DNA from: Spirodela intermedia
Lineage: Eukaryota; Streptophyta; Magnoliopsida; Alismatales; Araceae
Assembly: GCA_902729315.2 (NCBI GenBank)
Contig: LR746272.1
Location: forward strand, 11,092,327-11,156,326
Direction of reading: 5' to 3'
Length of the DNA stretch: 64,000 bases
The notes beneath the pieces are model-generated. The model searched no databases, was not told the origin of the DNA, and worked only from the letters and a program-made list of their open reading frames with translations. The position numbers and the translations under genes were made by a program. Shown piece after piece: positions 44,275 to 56,300 of this stretch; the first letter of the stretch is position 1; the number at the start of each line of letters is the position of its first letter.

Positions 44275-47042
44275 TCAAATCCCAAACATCAAGTCCATGA
44301 TCTTCGAAACCACGGATTTGGCGGGGGACGCAATGGCCCCTCCAGCCGAGCGGGGGCCGTTCTCACCGCCGGCGGCAGCGGCAGCCGATGGCGGTGGATG
44401 AGCTGCTCCCTTCCTGGTTGGAGCCTGCGACGGCAACGAGACCATGAAGCCGATCTGGCTGCCGCCGTTTGGTTTCTCATTGAGGAACCCCCGCTGTGAC
44501 GGGTCCACAGCCTTCACCCCGACTATGAGAACGCTGTTTATCTGGGTCCCGTTCTTCAGGAGGGCCTTCTGAGCGTCGTAACGATTCTGAGAACAGAGAG
44601 CAAAAGGAAATCAATCTCCAGCTCATTCATACGGCATTCTTAGCTCTCACAAAGAACTACTCACATGATAATCGATTTCTAGGTGATAATACCTGATAAA
44701 GAATATGCATCCAATTAGCATCTCCGGGGCCGGGGACGTGCCTCAGTATAGCTCCACATTTCTCAAACTCACGCAGTACCATGTTGGTATCGCAGGGAGA
44801 AAATCTGCCAAACGAGCAATTGGGTGGGCTTTAATGCATCGGAAATACAAAAAAAGAGTTTTTAAAATTAATTCTGAAATAAGCTGGTGAAAGGGAGAAA
44901 ATAAGTGGAAGAAGAACGAATGTCAAATGTCTTGGACTCAGAGATACCAAGAGAGTGGCTTGAAGTCTGATTATTGCGACAATTAGAACAGAAAGATTTT
45001 AAAATTTTATGCTATGGTTCAAATTTGAAGTCGTCTGAGTCCATAGAATAGTGTAGAACAAACTGCATAATGACCTACCTATAGTTGCATTGGTTCCGAA
45101 ACACACATTCAAGTAATTATTATTAGAACAGTAATTTCAGATCCTTATCCAAGGAACCGGTTTGCAGATGTAAACCTTCTCCTATCATAGATTGTAGTCT
45201 ATGACCACTGGAATCATATCCCAGCACAAAATAAATTCTATGAGCGTAAACTAGAAAAAGTGGAAAAAAATTAAGTACCCAGATCATTAGCCATTACAAA
45301 GTTGAGTGCTGAGCAGAGGCAAAGAACTTGGATTAAATGCATGATGGGCAAAGAGAATTAAGGAAAAAACAAAAAAAAACCGACATGAGATTGACATCAG
45401 TTTCTAGTTTCTAGAGTACACGAACTGTTCACAAGGAAGATGGATGGGTTCATGCTTAACATATTGCCTAATATAAGAAGCCAAATAATCAGATAAACAC
45501 ATTCCGCGTATTTAGAATCCTAGATTCAGAAGCTAATTTTTACAAACTTCTGAGAGGATTGTTGAACTCTAATCCATTTATGAGCCCATCATTTGCATAG
45601 CTTGATTCTGTTCCCGGAAGTTTCTTTTTGCCAGAGTCACATTCCCCAGCTATTGTGAAATTAACTCACACAACTTAGGGAGGGCTCAGGAAGAAAAAAA
45701 AAAAAAAAAGACCTTGTTGCATATAAAATATTGCTTTCATATTTAAGAAATAAAGAGAAGGCTAGTTTTACGGCACCATACTTTGCCAATATTTTCTTGA
45801 TGTCGAAATTAGTCTGAAGGATTGGAATTGAGGATATCATTGACTCACACTCAGAAGGTTCTCTCAATAAAAACGAACTGCGAGATACTTCGTTGTGAAG
45901 ACCAATAATATGGAAAAAAAAGTGGGAGAACAGTAATAAAAGAAACCGCACCCAACCTAAAAGGAGAAAAGTACATAGAGAGCTCATCTGTAAAGCTTGG
46001 TTTCCGAAATAAACTCAGTTACTCTGCAAGTGAATGGTTCCAACGCTTCCACTGGAATGCAATGACTTGGGAGAAGCAAGTCTACACTTTCTTTTACTAT
46101 GATGCTCAAGAACTTTGGGAGAGGGAGCGGTACCACAACGTTCCAGCACTCTTTCGAGCCCCTAATTTTATTTTTTTTCGTAACATAAGAATGGGCGCTT
46201 AGCTGAAAATGACTCATTGTCTTACTCTGTCAAGACGCTTTTATAATATGATCTTGAGATGCTTATCTGCTACTCGCATACATCTACTGGACTTCTCTCC
46301 CTCGGAATTACAGTCGAACCAGGACTCCACAACCCATGAATAGTAAAGGATGCTGATGACGCTTAACGTCTGAATCTAAAAAGAAAAAACCAAGAGCGAT
46401 GGCTTCTGTTTAACGCAAAATAGCCAGAGTCTGGAATACTTACCCATATACGGTGACCCACTCCTCCTCATCGACACCACCAAGAGGAAGAGTATTTCTT
46501 TGCAACTCCGGCCTTGCTACCTCCCGTGGAGGTGGAAGCGTGATCAAAGCACCAGAGAGAATCACTCCGTCGACTGGAGAGCCCTTCCCTTTACTTTCTT
46601 GATCTCCACCACCACTCTTTACGGGTGACCACCAGGATGAGCTCGCAGGGTTTTGGGGCAGCCGCAGTTGCTGCTGCTTTTCTACCTGCGACTGAGGCGC
46701 CTCGGCAAAAGAAGGACTTGAAGGACTTGCCTCAGCTCTACTCCTCAAAAGAAAGGGAGACCCCAGAGGAGTCGGGGTCTTCGCGTCGGACTTGATCTCT
46801 GGCGACACGGGCCAGTCCCCGAGCCCACTGTCTGGAGAGAAGTCACTACGGTCGTCCAACGTGAAGGCGGGCGGCGGTGGAAGCTCCGACTCCCCGAAAT
46901 TCTCCCTCCACAAGGCTGACACGGCCGCTGCTTGTCCAGGAGAAGCGAACTTCCCCCGGTGAGATGAGATGGGCGAAGCCAAATCGCGGTAGAACAGCGT
47001 CCGTCTCCCGGATTTGGCGCTCCTTTCCACCGTCCCGCTCAT
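44275..47042 (-). CDS. NUP35: NUP35 (Nup53/MPPN family) nucleoporin
   Basis: Three exons (46444-47042, 44693-44804, 44275-44586) join in frame to 340 residues. The start MSGTVERSAKSGRR at 47042 matches the plant family; an ATG two codons upstream is an alternative. Exon 1 encodes the MPPN N-terminal part (FYRDLASPISSHRGKF and SPGQAAAVSALWRENF). The RRM-like Nup35 domain runs from EEWVTVYGFSP through LREFEKCGAILRHVPGPGDANWMHILYQ (in two pieces) to INSVLIVGVKAVDP. The C-terminus KSVVSKIMDLMFGI ends in the short amphipathic helix that touches the nuclear membrane in relatives. It is a scaffold nucleoporin of the pore inner ring. Intron 1 is 1,639 bases. It is head-to-head with the PPR gene and tail-to-tail with FTSHI2. 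Confidence 0.93.
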
Positions 47043-47534
47043 TTTCAAAATTTCTTCGACGAGAAGGAACGAAGAAAACCTCCGGAAGAAAGACGGACAG
47101 AATCACTCTCGAACGAGTAGAAAAGAGAACTGGACAACAACGGATTACGAGGGTCTGATCAATAACCCTGGTCGAGGGTCAACGAGAGGAGAAACCCTAG
47201 AGAAGAGAAAACTTCAGGACGAAAGGAGAGCGGGAGACAACAGCCTAGTCACCCCTCCACAGGAAGACCAAAAATAGTGAACGACGACAGCGATTAATGC
47301 TAGCTATAAAACCCTCATAGTCACTGCTCTAGTTCTGAGTTATCTTCTCTTACATATATGCCCCTACACTTGTCTCTCTGTCCATCCGAAGACCTCTTGT
47401 CTTCCTTCTCAGGAGATGCGAGCATGGAAGCGCGCCTGAGAAGCGCAGCGCAATCCGGCTGTTGGGTCATCGCACTGCCGATCTTTTGATTCTCCGCCAG
47501 GAGCTCCAAGACCAGAGAATGCCGGAGAGAAGAC
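47043..47534. promoter_or_regulatory. Divergent promoter region between NUP35 and the PPR gene
   Basis: 492 bases separate the two start codons. It contains a telo-box-like AAACCCTA (about 47192-47199) on the NUP35 side and CTATAAAACCCT near 47304-47315, which could be a TATA box for the PPR gene. Motif roles are inferred from position only. Confidence 0.45.
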
Positions 47535-49928
47535 ATGTGGGGAGTCAGGGTAGCCTCCAGAGCCTTGTTTCTTCCTGGAAACGGTGCAGGATCAAAGTTC
47601 CATTGGAAGCCGTGCATCTGTTCCAGCGCTTCGAAGCAGATCTTCAGGGATGAACTGGTTACGCTCATCGGTGATCCATCTATCCATGTTCATGCCGGCG
47701 GACTGGGAGATTCACTTGCTGCCCGCGACATGTTTGGCAGAATGGCTGATCAGCACGGGGCTCCCTGCGTCTCTACCTTGTACTTCCATGCGAAGAGGGG
47801 TGAGGATGCCCAAGCATTTATGCACCTTTCCCGGCTGAGGAGATGGGGCCTGAAGCCCAACGAGGTGATCCTCTCCGCTTTAGTGGGTATCTGCGGTCGG
47901 CCAAATAGAATTGACCACGGCATGGGCTTGCACTGCTTCATACTTAAGCAGGGATTTCAGGATCATCACTTCATCGCGAGCAGCCTGGTTGTCATGTATT
48001 CCAAGTGCGCCAGGGTTGACTCCGCTCGGCGGTTCTTTGAGGAGAGAGCAGTTTACGATTGTATCTCATGGAACTCCATGATTTCTGCCTACCTGCGCAA
48101 TGGCATGAGCAAGGAAGCAATCGATCTCTTCTCAGACGCCGTAGGAAGAGTTTCTGATCGCCTGGCCTTGGTAAACAACTTTACATTATCCAGTGTTCTT
48201 AAGGCCTGTGCTCTTTCGGGATCCATCCGACCCGGCAGATCCGTACATGGCCTCGTGGTTAAGCTTGATTTCGAGTGGGATGTTGTCCTGGCAGGATCCT
48301 TGATGACTATGTATTCAAAGCATGGCTGTTTGGGAAGAGCTCGCCTGATATTCGAGAAGCTGGGGGAGCGAGATTTAGTAGCTTGGAATGCCATGATATC
48401 AGGGTATGTACAGTTTTCACATGATGAGGAGGCCATGAAACTGTTTCAGAGGATGCAGTTGGAAGGATTTCTCCCCAACGAGATCACACTCACCAGTGTC
48501 TTGAAAGCTTCTGCCGGGTTAGAAGACATTGACCTGGGCAAATGTTTGCACGCCTACGTGACCAAGCGTGGACATATATCTGACTCGTTCGCGGGAACCG
48601 CATTGGTTGACATGTATTCAAAGTGTTCAGAGATTAAAGATGCAGAGCACGCTTTCATGGTGGTGCGGGGGAGGAGTCTAGTGTCTTTCAATGCCCTTAT
48701 ATCTGGCTATTGCTTGATGGGGGATCACGAGAGAGCCATGCTGGCATACATTAACTTGCTAAAGCAAGCCATGAGACCAGACCCATTGACTCTCACCGGT
48801 CTTCTCTGCTCGTGCTCCTCCAAGGCTCTGGGAGAAGGATCTCAGGCTCATTGCCATGCGATAAAGCTTGGTTTCGACTCAGACATATCCCTGGGGAATT
48901 CTCTGGTCGGTTTTTATGCCAAGTGTGGCCTCACAGACTGTGCGGTCGAGGCCTTTGGGTCTGTAATCGAACCTAATTCTGTCGCCTGGGCCGGGATCAT
49001 CTCCTGTCTTGTGAAGAATGATGAAGGAGAGAAGGCATTGCAGTATTTTAAAACCATGCACATGTTTTGGGAAAGGGCTGATGAATTCTCTACATCAGCT
49101 GTTATCAAGGTCTTGGCTGATTGGGCGGCTGCTGAACAGGGCAAGCATCTTCATACCTTGGTGATAAAAATGGGGCTGGAATCTGCTGTCTTTGTGGCCA
49201 CTGGCCTCGTCGATATGTACTGCAAGTGCGGGATGGTGGAAGATTCATTCAAAGTGTTCGTCAGCATGTCTCTGAGGAACGATGTCGCATGGAATGTTAT
49301 GATAACCGGCTTGGGCCACAATGGGCGCTGCACTAAGTCACTGGAACTGTTCCATGAGATGGTGGATATTGGTGTCACGCCCAATGCTGTGACCTTCATC
49401 GGAGTTCTAGCGGCTTGCAACCACGCTGGTTTGGTCGACGAAGGGAGATCCTACTTCGATTTGATGGGTTCCCGGTTTGGGATTTCTCCCTCGATCGAAC
49501 ACTACACCTGCATGGTCAGTCTTCTCGCCCGAACTGGGCGCTTCCACGAGGCAGAGCTTCTCATGAACGCTTGCTCTTCCCTGCCGGATCCCGTGATGTG
49601 GAGGTCATTTCTTGCTTCTTGCCGGGTTCGCCGTAGTGAAGAGCGACCTTCGAGGGCTTCGAAGGAGCGCTTACTCTCTGCGCCTGATGTTTGTTCCAGC
49701 AGCTACGTGCTTTTGTCTAATTTATTTGCCGAGGAAGGATTATGGCCTGAGGTGGCCGAGATCAGGAGCTCAATGAGAGAGCTGGGGATGAGCAAAGAGC
49801 CGGGTTGTAGTTGGATTGCAGTTAGAAATGAGACCCATGTTTTCACTGCCGAGCAGAAGTCAGGGTTCCCCGATCATATGAGGGCGACGCTGTTCTTGGT
49901 TCATTCGGAAATGAGGGCTGGAGGATAG
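47535..49928 (+). CDS. PLS-class pentatricopeptide repeat protein, E subgroup, no DYW
   Basis: Intronless, 797 residues, typical of plant PPR genes. The start at 47535 is the first ATG of the open frame and gives a basic, Ser-rich N-terminus (MWGVRVASRALFLPGNG) compatible with mitochondrial or plastid import. PPR motifs of P, L and S type run from about residue 80 to 690; recurring pieces are VMYSKCA, SWNSMISAYLRNG, TLSSVLKACA, AWNAMISGYVQ and VDMYCKCG. An E domain follows at about 695-780 (YVLLSNLFAEEGLWPEV, GCSWIAVRNETHVF), then a short E+-like tail. There is no DYW deaminase domain. Family knowledge: such proteins bind one organelle transcript, often for C-to-U editing with a separate deaminase partner. 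The RNA target cannot be told from here. Confidence 0.93.
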   Translation: MWGVRVASRALFLPGNGAGSKFHWKPCICSSASKQIFRDELVTLIGDPSIHVHAGGLGDSLAARDMFGRMADQHGAPCVSTLYFHAKRGEDAQAFMHLSRLRRWGLKPNEVILSALVGICGRPNRIDHGMGLHCFILKQGFQDHHFIASSLVVMYSKCARVDSARRFFEERAVYDCISWNSMISAYLRNGMSKEAIDLFSDAVGRVSDRLALVNNFTLSSVLKACALSGSIRPGRSVHGLVVKLDFEWDVVLAGSLMTMYSKHGCLGRARLIFEKLGERDLVAWNAMISGYVQFSHDEEAMKLFQRMQLEGFLPNEITLTSVLKASAGLEDIDLGKCLHAYVTKRGHISDSFAGTALVDMYSKCSEIKDAEHAFMVVRGRSLVSFNALISGYCLMGDHERAMLAYINLLKQAMRPDPLTLTGLLCSCSSKALGEGSQAHCHAIKLGFDSDISLGNSLVGFYAKCGLTDCAVEAFGSVIEPNSVAWAGIISCLVKNDEGEKALQYFKTMHMFWERADEFSTSAVIKVLADWAAAEQGKHLHTLVIKMGLESAVFVATGLVDMYCKCGMVEDSFKVFVSMSLRNDVAWNVMITGLGHNGRCTKSLELFHEMVDIGVTPNAVTFIGVLAACNHAGLVDEGRSYFDLMGSRFGISPSIEHYTCMVSLLARTGRFHEAELLMNACSSLPDPVMWRSFLASCRVRRSEERPSRASKERLLSAPDVCSSSYVLLSNLFAEEGLWPEVAEIRSSMRELGMSKEPGCSWIAVRNETHVFTAEQKSGFPDHMRATLFLVHSEMRAGG

Positions 49929-50283
49929 CAATGACAGATATTGCGGTGCCGGTGAATGGCTCAGAAGGTGATTCAGGCTCCGGCGACCCACTGAGCTTTG
50001 GAGGCGTCGCCGTCATACTTTCCCGACCACAAGGTTGTGGAAAGCGTCACGCGCAGACACGGGATCTCTCTCATGAAAGGGCTTCCATGGCTTGTGGCTC
50101 TCCTCCCACCCCCGTTGTCCGTAGCCTGTGAGACCCAGTTGCTCGTTCGAGCCTTCTTGGTTTGTTTGAAGTGAAGAGGAGAAGGCATCTGGGGGTGGGG
50201 TCGATGGAGAAGAAGGGGATCGGTTGCGCCATTGAAGCAGAACCGAAGACTCTCATGGGAGGGGAGCTCGTCAGCGCCAGGGT
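49929..50283. other. Spacer between PPR gene and the possible small gene
   Basis: The PPR 3' UTR probably lies here. No gene was recognised. Confidence 0.5.
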
Positions 50284-51018
50284 ATGGCTCGTGGCTTCCT
50301 TCGTCTCCTCCTCCCTCTCCTTTCAAAACCGTCGCGTAGCTGCGATAGTCATCGCCCTCATGGTGTGAGTGGGGGATTTTTTCAGGAGGCAGCGAAGGTC
50401 ATCATAGAAAGCAAGGGAGCAGAGGAGGCTTCCGCCATATTTACTGCTGTAAGTTCACAGTGCTCCCTATGCCATCGCTGCTTCATCGTTACCTTTCTGC
50501 CTTCGACCGCTTTCCTGATTTTTCTGTGATAATTATGCGAACCAGAGCGACTTCAGAAGACCATCTGCTGACTTTGTTTTGCAGGGTCTCAGATCTGTTG
50601 TTTCAATTGAAACCGTGGAAAAGAAGATTCAAAGAAGAAACCGACTTCACGATCTTACTGGGATTTGCTGGTCACCCACACCTGCCGTAAGCAGCAGATC
50701 GCGGCCTCTTCCCGGGAATCCTCTTCTGTTTCAGGAGTATCCCCCTGATCACACGCAGATTACCGGGCCTTCTTCAGCTCCATTCTGAGAAGTCAAAAGC
50801 CAGGGGTCAACTCTGCCTAGTAGCTTCCTTCATCAACCAACCCACCCCTGCCTTCACCTATTTCTTGTGCTTTTATTCTCGGTGGGCAGGTCAAAGCAAG
50901 TGGGGCCCGAGCTTTCGCAACTGCTCCTGTTCTTCCGTGGGCAGAGGTTGACCTTCCTCGTGATCCTCTCTCTCCCTTTCCAACTAGCTCTCGCCCACGC
51001 CTTGAAGGAGATCCTTGA
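50284..51018 (+). CDS. Possible small three-exon gene of unknown function
   Basis: I do not recognise the product. Three segments have clean splice signals and all join in phase 0: 50284-50448 (GTAAGT after it), 50585-50686 (TTTTGCAG before it, GTAAGC after) and 50890-51018 (GGGCAG before it, TGA at its end). The result would be 131 residues. It starts with a hydrophobic, basic, Ser-containing stretch (MARGFLRLLLPLLSKPSRS) that could be a mitochondrial signal. A helical middle follows (EAAKVIIESKGAEEASAIF), then a Pro-rich tail (APVLPWAEVDLPRDPLSPF). The phase agreement over two introns is the main support. The start is uncertain because an acceptor-like TTTTTTCAG at 50377-50385 could mean an upstream exon. 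It may also be a pseudogene. Confidence 0.35.
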
Positions 51019-51512
51019 AAATCCGAAGATCAATGCGATGATCCTGAATCTCGTGGAAGATTAAAAAATGATGATGAGCTTGTGCCCGTGATGCAATAAT
51101 GTCGAGAAAATTGGTATCATATTGTACAAGGTGCAATAAAAAATATATTTTAATGTGAGATGGTCTCTCCGTTCGAAGTGGTGCAACTCCGCTTCTCTTC
51201 GGGGGTCGATGGCCAGCATGGCGGCGAGCAGGAAGGAACTGCTCGAGCATTAATGGAGTGATGAGGTGAGGCATCGACTTCGTACGGATAAGATGGGGAA
51301 CGGTGTTTGACAATTCAGGCGAGGAGAGGGAGGCAAACGGAGTTCTCAGAGATCTGTGGGGTCCTACGGCCGCAGGAAACTTCGGGGGACAACTCTCGTC
51401 GTCTCACCATCTCGGATGCTCAGGTTGGCAGCTTTGGACCGCCCGCCGAAGAACCAATCTCTCTCTCTTCTCCCCACCCTCCACCCCCTCGCTGTTCCTC
51501 TTGAGAGTTGCG
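51019..51512. other. Spacer and probable GATA 5' leader
   Basis: No gene was recognised. The part just before 51513 is pyrimidine-rich (CTCTCTTCTCCCC), as in many plant leaders. Confidence 0.5.
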
Positions 51513-52468
51513 ATGGAGCAGCAGGGACGGCCCAGCGAGACCTTCGTTGTGGAGGACTTGCTAGACTTCTCCCTTGAGGACTGTGGCTGCGAGGAGGCGC
51601 CAGTGAGCTCGGCGGAGGACTCCGCCATCATCTCCCTCGGTGGGAGCTTCAACTCCCCCCATGGCGGCGAAACTTACTTCTCTGAGGAACTCGCCTGCAG
51701 TCGCTTCGCGGATGCCGGCCTCTCCGGAGAAGACTTATGCCCGCCGGTTTGTTTCTCCTCCTGGATTTCAGACACCACGGATTTCATCAGAGATTTCTCC
51801 TTTTCCCGGAGAGGTTGATCTCAAAGATTATACGTTTTTGGCGGGCTTCTGAATTGGATTCCTTGTTCGATCGACAGTGCGACGAGCTCGCAGAGTTGGA
51901 GTGGCTGTCAAATTTCGTTGAGGAATCCTTCCACACCGATGACCTGCAGAGGCTCCAGCTGACATCCCCATTCAACCCGTCATCCTCGTCCTCGGGGCAA
52001 TCAGGTGTCGCCGCAGTCTTCTACAACTTCCGCGTGCCGGGAAAAGCGAGGACCAAGCGCCGCCGCCTTCCGCCGCTGTCCAGCTGGTCCTCCTACCGCC
52101 CGGTCATTTCCCCGAATGCTTCTTCCTCATCGCCGCCCTATGAGACCAGCTCGCCGGCCAGCTCTAGTTCCACGGCGAGAAAGGCGCCGACGGCGAAGAG
52201 GAAGATGGAGCAGTACGTGCCGGAGGGGCAGAAGTGCCTCCATTGCGCCGCCACCAAGACCCCACAATGGCGGGCGGGACCCATGGGCCCGAAGACGCTA
52301 TGCAACGCCTGCGGCGTGAGGTACAAGTCTGGGAAGCTCGCGCCGGAGTACCGGCCGGTGGCGAGCCCCACTTTCCTACCGTCGCAGCATTCTAATTCCC
52401 ACCGGAAGGTTTTGGAGCTGCGCCAGCGGAAGGGGTTGACGGCCGCCAGTCTCTCGCCGGAATTCTGA
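51513..52468 (+). CDS. GATA-type zinc finger transcription factor (subfamily I/A)
   Basis: Two exons, 51513-51746 and 51878-52468, give 274 residues. The 131-base intron has GTTTGT and GACAG borders and removes stops in the other reading. The N-terminal acidic part ([13 protein letters not shown], then [17 protein letters not shown]) is the signature of the plant GATA 1-14 subfamily. The single zinc finger is at about 198-223: C-x2-C-x18-C-x2-C with [19 protein letters not shown], followed by the basic [21 protein letters not shown] basic KARTKRRR near the middle may be a nuclear signal. Relatives act in light, carbon and cell-elongation responses; which target genes apply here is not visible. 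The intron position just before the [12 protein letters not shown] block matches family members. Confidence 0.92.
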
Positions 52469-53699
52469 CGGCAGGATTTAAGTGGGCGAGGTGTAACCGA
52501 GAATGTTTCTTCTGAATCCGCGGTTTTCTGCTCTCACACATCCGTGTATGGCTCCGTCAACGTCCACACCGGCGAGGATCGACGACCTTCCTTCCGTCTC
52601 CTCCTCCCCTTCCCCCACGCCCACGGGCCCTCGCCATTACTATCCAATATGGAGATAGTTGACGTGCACAGTTGTACAACACAAAGCGAGAGAGTTGCCG
52701 TCTCTAGGTGGATACGAGACCAATATACCCGTCGATCTTCTACATAAACTAATTCGAGCAGTCGCATCTAGTTAATGGGCATTTAATACTCGATTCAAAG
52801 CTCTGTTATTGGATATTATAATGAATTAGATAATTATAAATAAGGGGAAAAAATAAAGGTCGCTTCTGTAACTCTATCCACGACGACTTCCCTGTTCATC
52901 CACTGACAAAGCAAAAAGCCTTCCTTTTATGAATTCATTGAAAACAACTGGACCGCTCTGCCAGGACAGTATCGTGCACTTCCCACTAGAATCATCTTTA
53001 GTACGCTGGAACAAGGATCGAGCCTTGATGTCCAATAATATTCAAATAATATATATATTATATTATTTTATTTTATTTTATTTTATTTTGGTTCAACCCC
53101 TCGAACACTTGGAACTTTGCAGAGCACCATCTAGGGACCGTATTTAGAAATAATCCCACTGGTCTAAAGGTCTATCAGAACTTAGCGCGGATGGAAACTG
53201 ATGCTCTTACACGACGTGAAGGACGATCGATAACTCCGCAGCCTGGGTGGCAGCCATCCTCACAGCATACAATCACGTATCAGCCTTGGAGGAAATCCTT
53301 AAAAGGGTACAAAAAGTATAATGGTTTCAGTAAGAGTAACTGGCAAGGTCTGAAATAATGGAAGACATCCAGTGAATTATCCTGAAGACCGTTAAGATCA
53401 CTGGTTCAGCAAGAAAATGCCGTTATCTAATCGAAGGAGATTGAAGTGCTCAGTCATCTGTCGGGCTCCAAATTCGAAGCTATCATCCTCTTCTTCGTCA
53501 TCGCCTAGAGAGCGCGACTGCTTTTTCCGGATGCTTGCCACGTCCCAACTGCACTAATTACATGGCTCCATGGGCAGAGATGCTTTTTGGTCATTCATCT
53601 CTCTCTCTCTCTCTCTCTGCCCTTCCCTCCTAAATATGACTCTTTCTTCCTCTCTCATGTCGTATTAAGACTAAGTGACGTCAAAACCAGACATGCCCG
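52469..53699. other. Spacer, no gene supported
   Basis: The GATA 3' UTR lies at the left. A (TTTTA)n run is at about 53062-53088 and a (CT)n run at about 53599-53618. No coding region was recognised. Confidence 0.5.
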
Positions 53700-53702
53700 G
53701 CT

Positions 53703-53909
53703 CTAATTCGCCGGATTAAAGACTTTTTTCTGGAGCTGACATGGAAGAGCTTGCGACAACGCGTCCTTCTCTGCGGAATGTCTCCGATGATAATAATTGT
53801 TGGATTGTTTTAGCTGTTCCAAACTGAGGAACGTTCCGATTCCGATGGGCGTAGTCCCTGAGAATCGAATCTCCGACAGTACGAGAATCACGCAACCCGT
53901 CCCCCCCAT
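53703..53909 (-). pseudogene. Leucine-rich-repeat receptor fragment
   Basis: The reverse frame contains a piece like an LRR unit of receptor proteins (RFSGTTPIGIGTFLSLEQL, compare xGxIPxxIGxxxxLxxL). Its neighbours at 54493 and above, same strand, hold more such pieces, so this is likely the downstream remainder of one decayed gene. It lies outside the tandem unit and has no second copy in view. Confidence 0.5.
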
Positions 53910-54492
53910 GGAGTCCAGTAGAGTTACCTGTACTCGTTTTTGACTAATCTTTGAATCCCGAGTGCTGGTATCCCATAAAAGACTAATTATAGAAGAGAAT
54001 GCGCTTATACAGGAGACCAGAGTTGCGAAGGTGATCGGGTATCTGGTAGGAACCTAAGTTCCGTTGACCCTCCTCGTACCTCCCTTGGTCAAGAAGGGAG
54101 GTTATCTCCTTAGATATTCACGATTATCGTGATACTGGAAGAGATATAGTAGATTCCAAGAAGAAGAGGATAGGACAGTCGGTATCGGAGAGTGAAGGAA
54201 GGGATGGAAACGTAGTGGAAATAAAATAATGATAGCACAGTAACTCAACAGTAACCCGCCGACGACTCGTGACGACACTTACTACTCCTCGCTCGAGGGA
54301 CATTTCCGGGTGAGGGGAAAGACAACGAAGAACCATGATAACTCGCGGAACTCCCTGATTCAACAAGACTTGTTAATACCGACGAGGAAGAGGATGAGAC
54401 AGAGACTATAGGACGAGAAGAGAGCGAGGGAGCGAGAGAGAGAGAGAGGGAGAGAGATAGAGACAGGCCACTGACAATCTCCCGTGAAGCAC

Positions 54493-56300
54493 TCAGCGGC
54501 TTCCGACTCCAGATAGTTGACCTCCCCTGTTGCCTCCTTCCCGTTCTCTTGTTATTAGAAGCGATGATATGAAACGGTTACCCACGCTCCGTCGTAACGT
54601 GTCCCACGTTCCCCGGAGCAAACGCCTGAGTTGCAGGAGGTGGAACGATTCGTTCATTACGTGGTTTTGACCGTTTCTTCCGTGGCACGTGGAGGACATC
54701 CAAGGGTCTACCAGTATCCTTCTGTTGAGCATATTCGATGAGAGATCCAGCACGGCCAGGATGTCGCCAGACCTTAGGTCAGAAGAGATACCACCGAGAA
54801 ACTGGTTCACCCAAAGCTGTAGCACTCGAAGCAGAGAAAGTGGGATGACAGACGCCGGCATATTCGTTTCTGGCAATTGGAAAAGAAATGGAGGATTTCT
54901 CCGGAGAGTTTGTTGTCGCTGAGATCTAGATATGTTGAGGTGTTCCATCCCGTGGAAAGCAGATCCCAAGTGGAGCCTCTCATGAGAGATTTTTATGCAG
55001 AACATCAATACCCAGTACATTGATGATTATGATTCTTACGAGCTCCGGACGGATCCCTCCGACGAACTCGTTGCTGCTCAGCGTTAGGGGCCGGACCCTC
55101 TGCAGCTCGGAGATTTCGACTACATGGGTCCCCCAATCCTGCTCATTCCTGGCAAGTAATAGTTTAGCCTACATCAGACTTACTCAGAAGCTCACTCTTA
55201 TGCTCAAGAAAAATGGACACGGGTTTTGGATCTGGCACAACTCTTATGCTCCTTGAATATGGAAGACTGCGAAAGACGGAAACTGAAGAAATCAGAGCTT
55301 CGTCCATATACTCCCCCTCCAGCTGCTGACGTTTCCAGCCGCAAAGGCTGTTGTTGGTGCAGCTGCTTCTCCAGTCAAACAGGGCCTTCTTCCAAACCAA
55401 CCTGAAATAGAAGGAACAACTGAGCCGCCTTAGCATTGAACTGTGTTGCCCTACCACTACCGGCCGCCAACCGGTCAGGTCATATCACTGTTGTTGTCTT
55501 CACCAAGGTGAGGAAATGGAGAGATGTAGAGTGGTAAAGTGGTAATTCAGACTGGTACAGGTTATATAGTTCGAAGTTGTTGGTTTTTAAAACTCAAAAC
55601 TCAAGTGGAAACTAGTGTGCACCTTTACGACAGAAAATTGCTTTTAATATTATCTTATACATGACATTTCTTGATAGAATAGGTTATATGAAAGTCAACT
55701 TTTGGGAAATGGTCAATGTACAGGATGTATAAATAACTCAGAATAATCATCAGATTTGGTATTATAGCAAACCAGCGGGCAATAAAGACCGGTTTCTGCA
55801 ACCCGGAGTACTTTCTAATATTACGCAGAATGTGACTATTCTTAATGCACTACTTCACATGAAAACCAACTATCTAGAGTTTTCAAGTGGAAGATATAAG
55901 TAATGCAAGTGCAATTCGACAGAGACCGTCGTTTCTGCTACCAGGTTAGAGTGATTACTCTCCGGCTCAAAACTAATTAGCAAAATGAAAACCATACTGA
56001 TTTTTGAATAATCGATTTAACGTTATTATTAGTTACCAATTTTATCTTCTCCTAGTATTAGCCACTCCTCTTTATATGCCTCCCTCTCCTTGAAATTCGC
56101 GTTGCATCTCATATTTGCGATGTTGGATGTTGCATCCCATGCCAAGTGTAGATTCCGCTGAAGGAAGGTTGGGCTATACATTGAGGAAAGGAGTCTTAGA
56201 TGGAGAAGTGCCGGTTTGAGGAGGAAAACTTGATTCCGCCTGTAACGTACCTCCCGGCCTCCGTGAGAAGATGGATCCCTTTGCAGATCTGAGTGCATTG
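54493..56300 (-). pseudogene. Degraded LRR receptor-like protein gene (unit 1)
   Basis: Reading the reverse strand from high to low coordinates: an N-terminal cap-like piece near 56100 (RCNANFKERE, as in the cysteine/RE..AL start of LRR receptor-like proteins); a frame at 55164-55457; an LRR piece near 55050-55110 (LTLSSNEFVGGIRPEL); and a longer frame 54493-55020 with SLLRVLQLWVNQFLGGISSDL and ILAVLDLSSNMLN. The LRR consensus is clear but spread over different frames with stops between, so it is not functional. Active relatives are plasma-membrane receptor-like proteins, often in defence. Parts between the pieces look scrambled. Confidence 0.7.

Noticed and set aside
50162-50368. Alternative small open frame and possible first exon (ATG at 50162 or 50204)
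   Set aside because: Joining it to 50386 would need a 23-base intron, which is too short for plant splicing.
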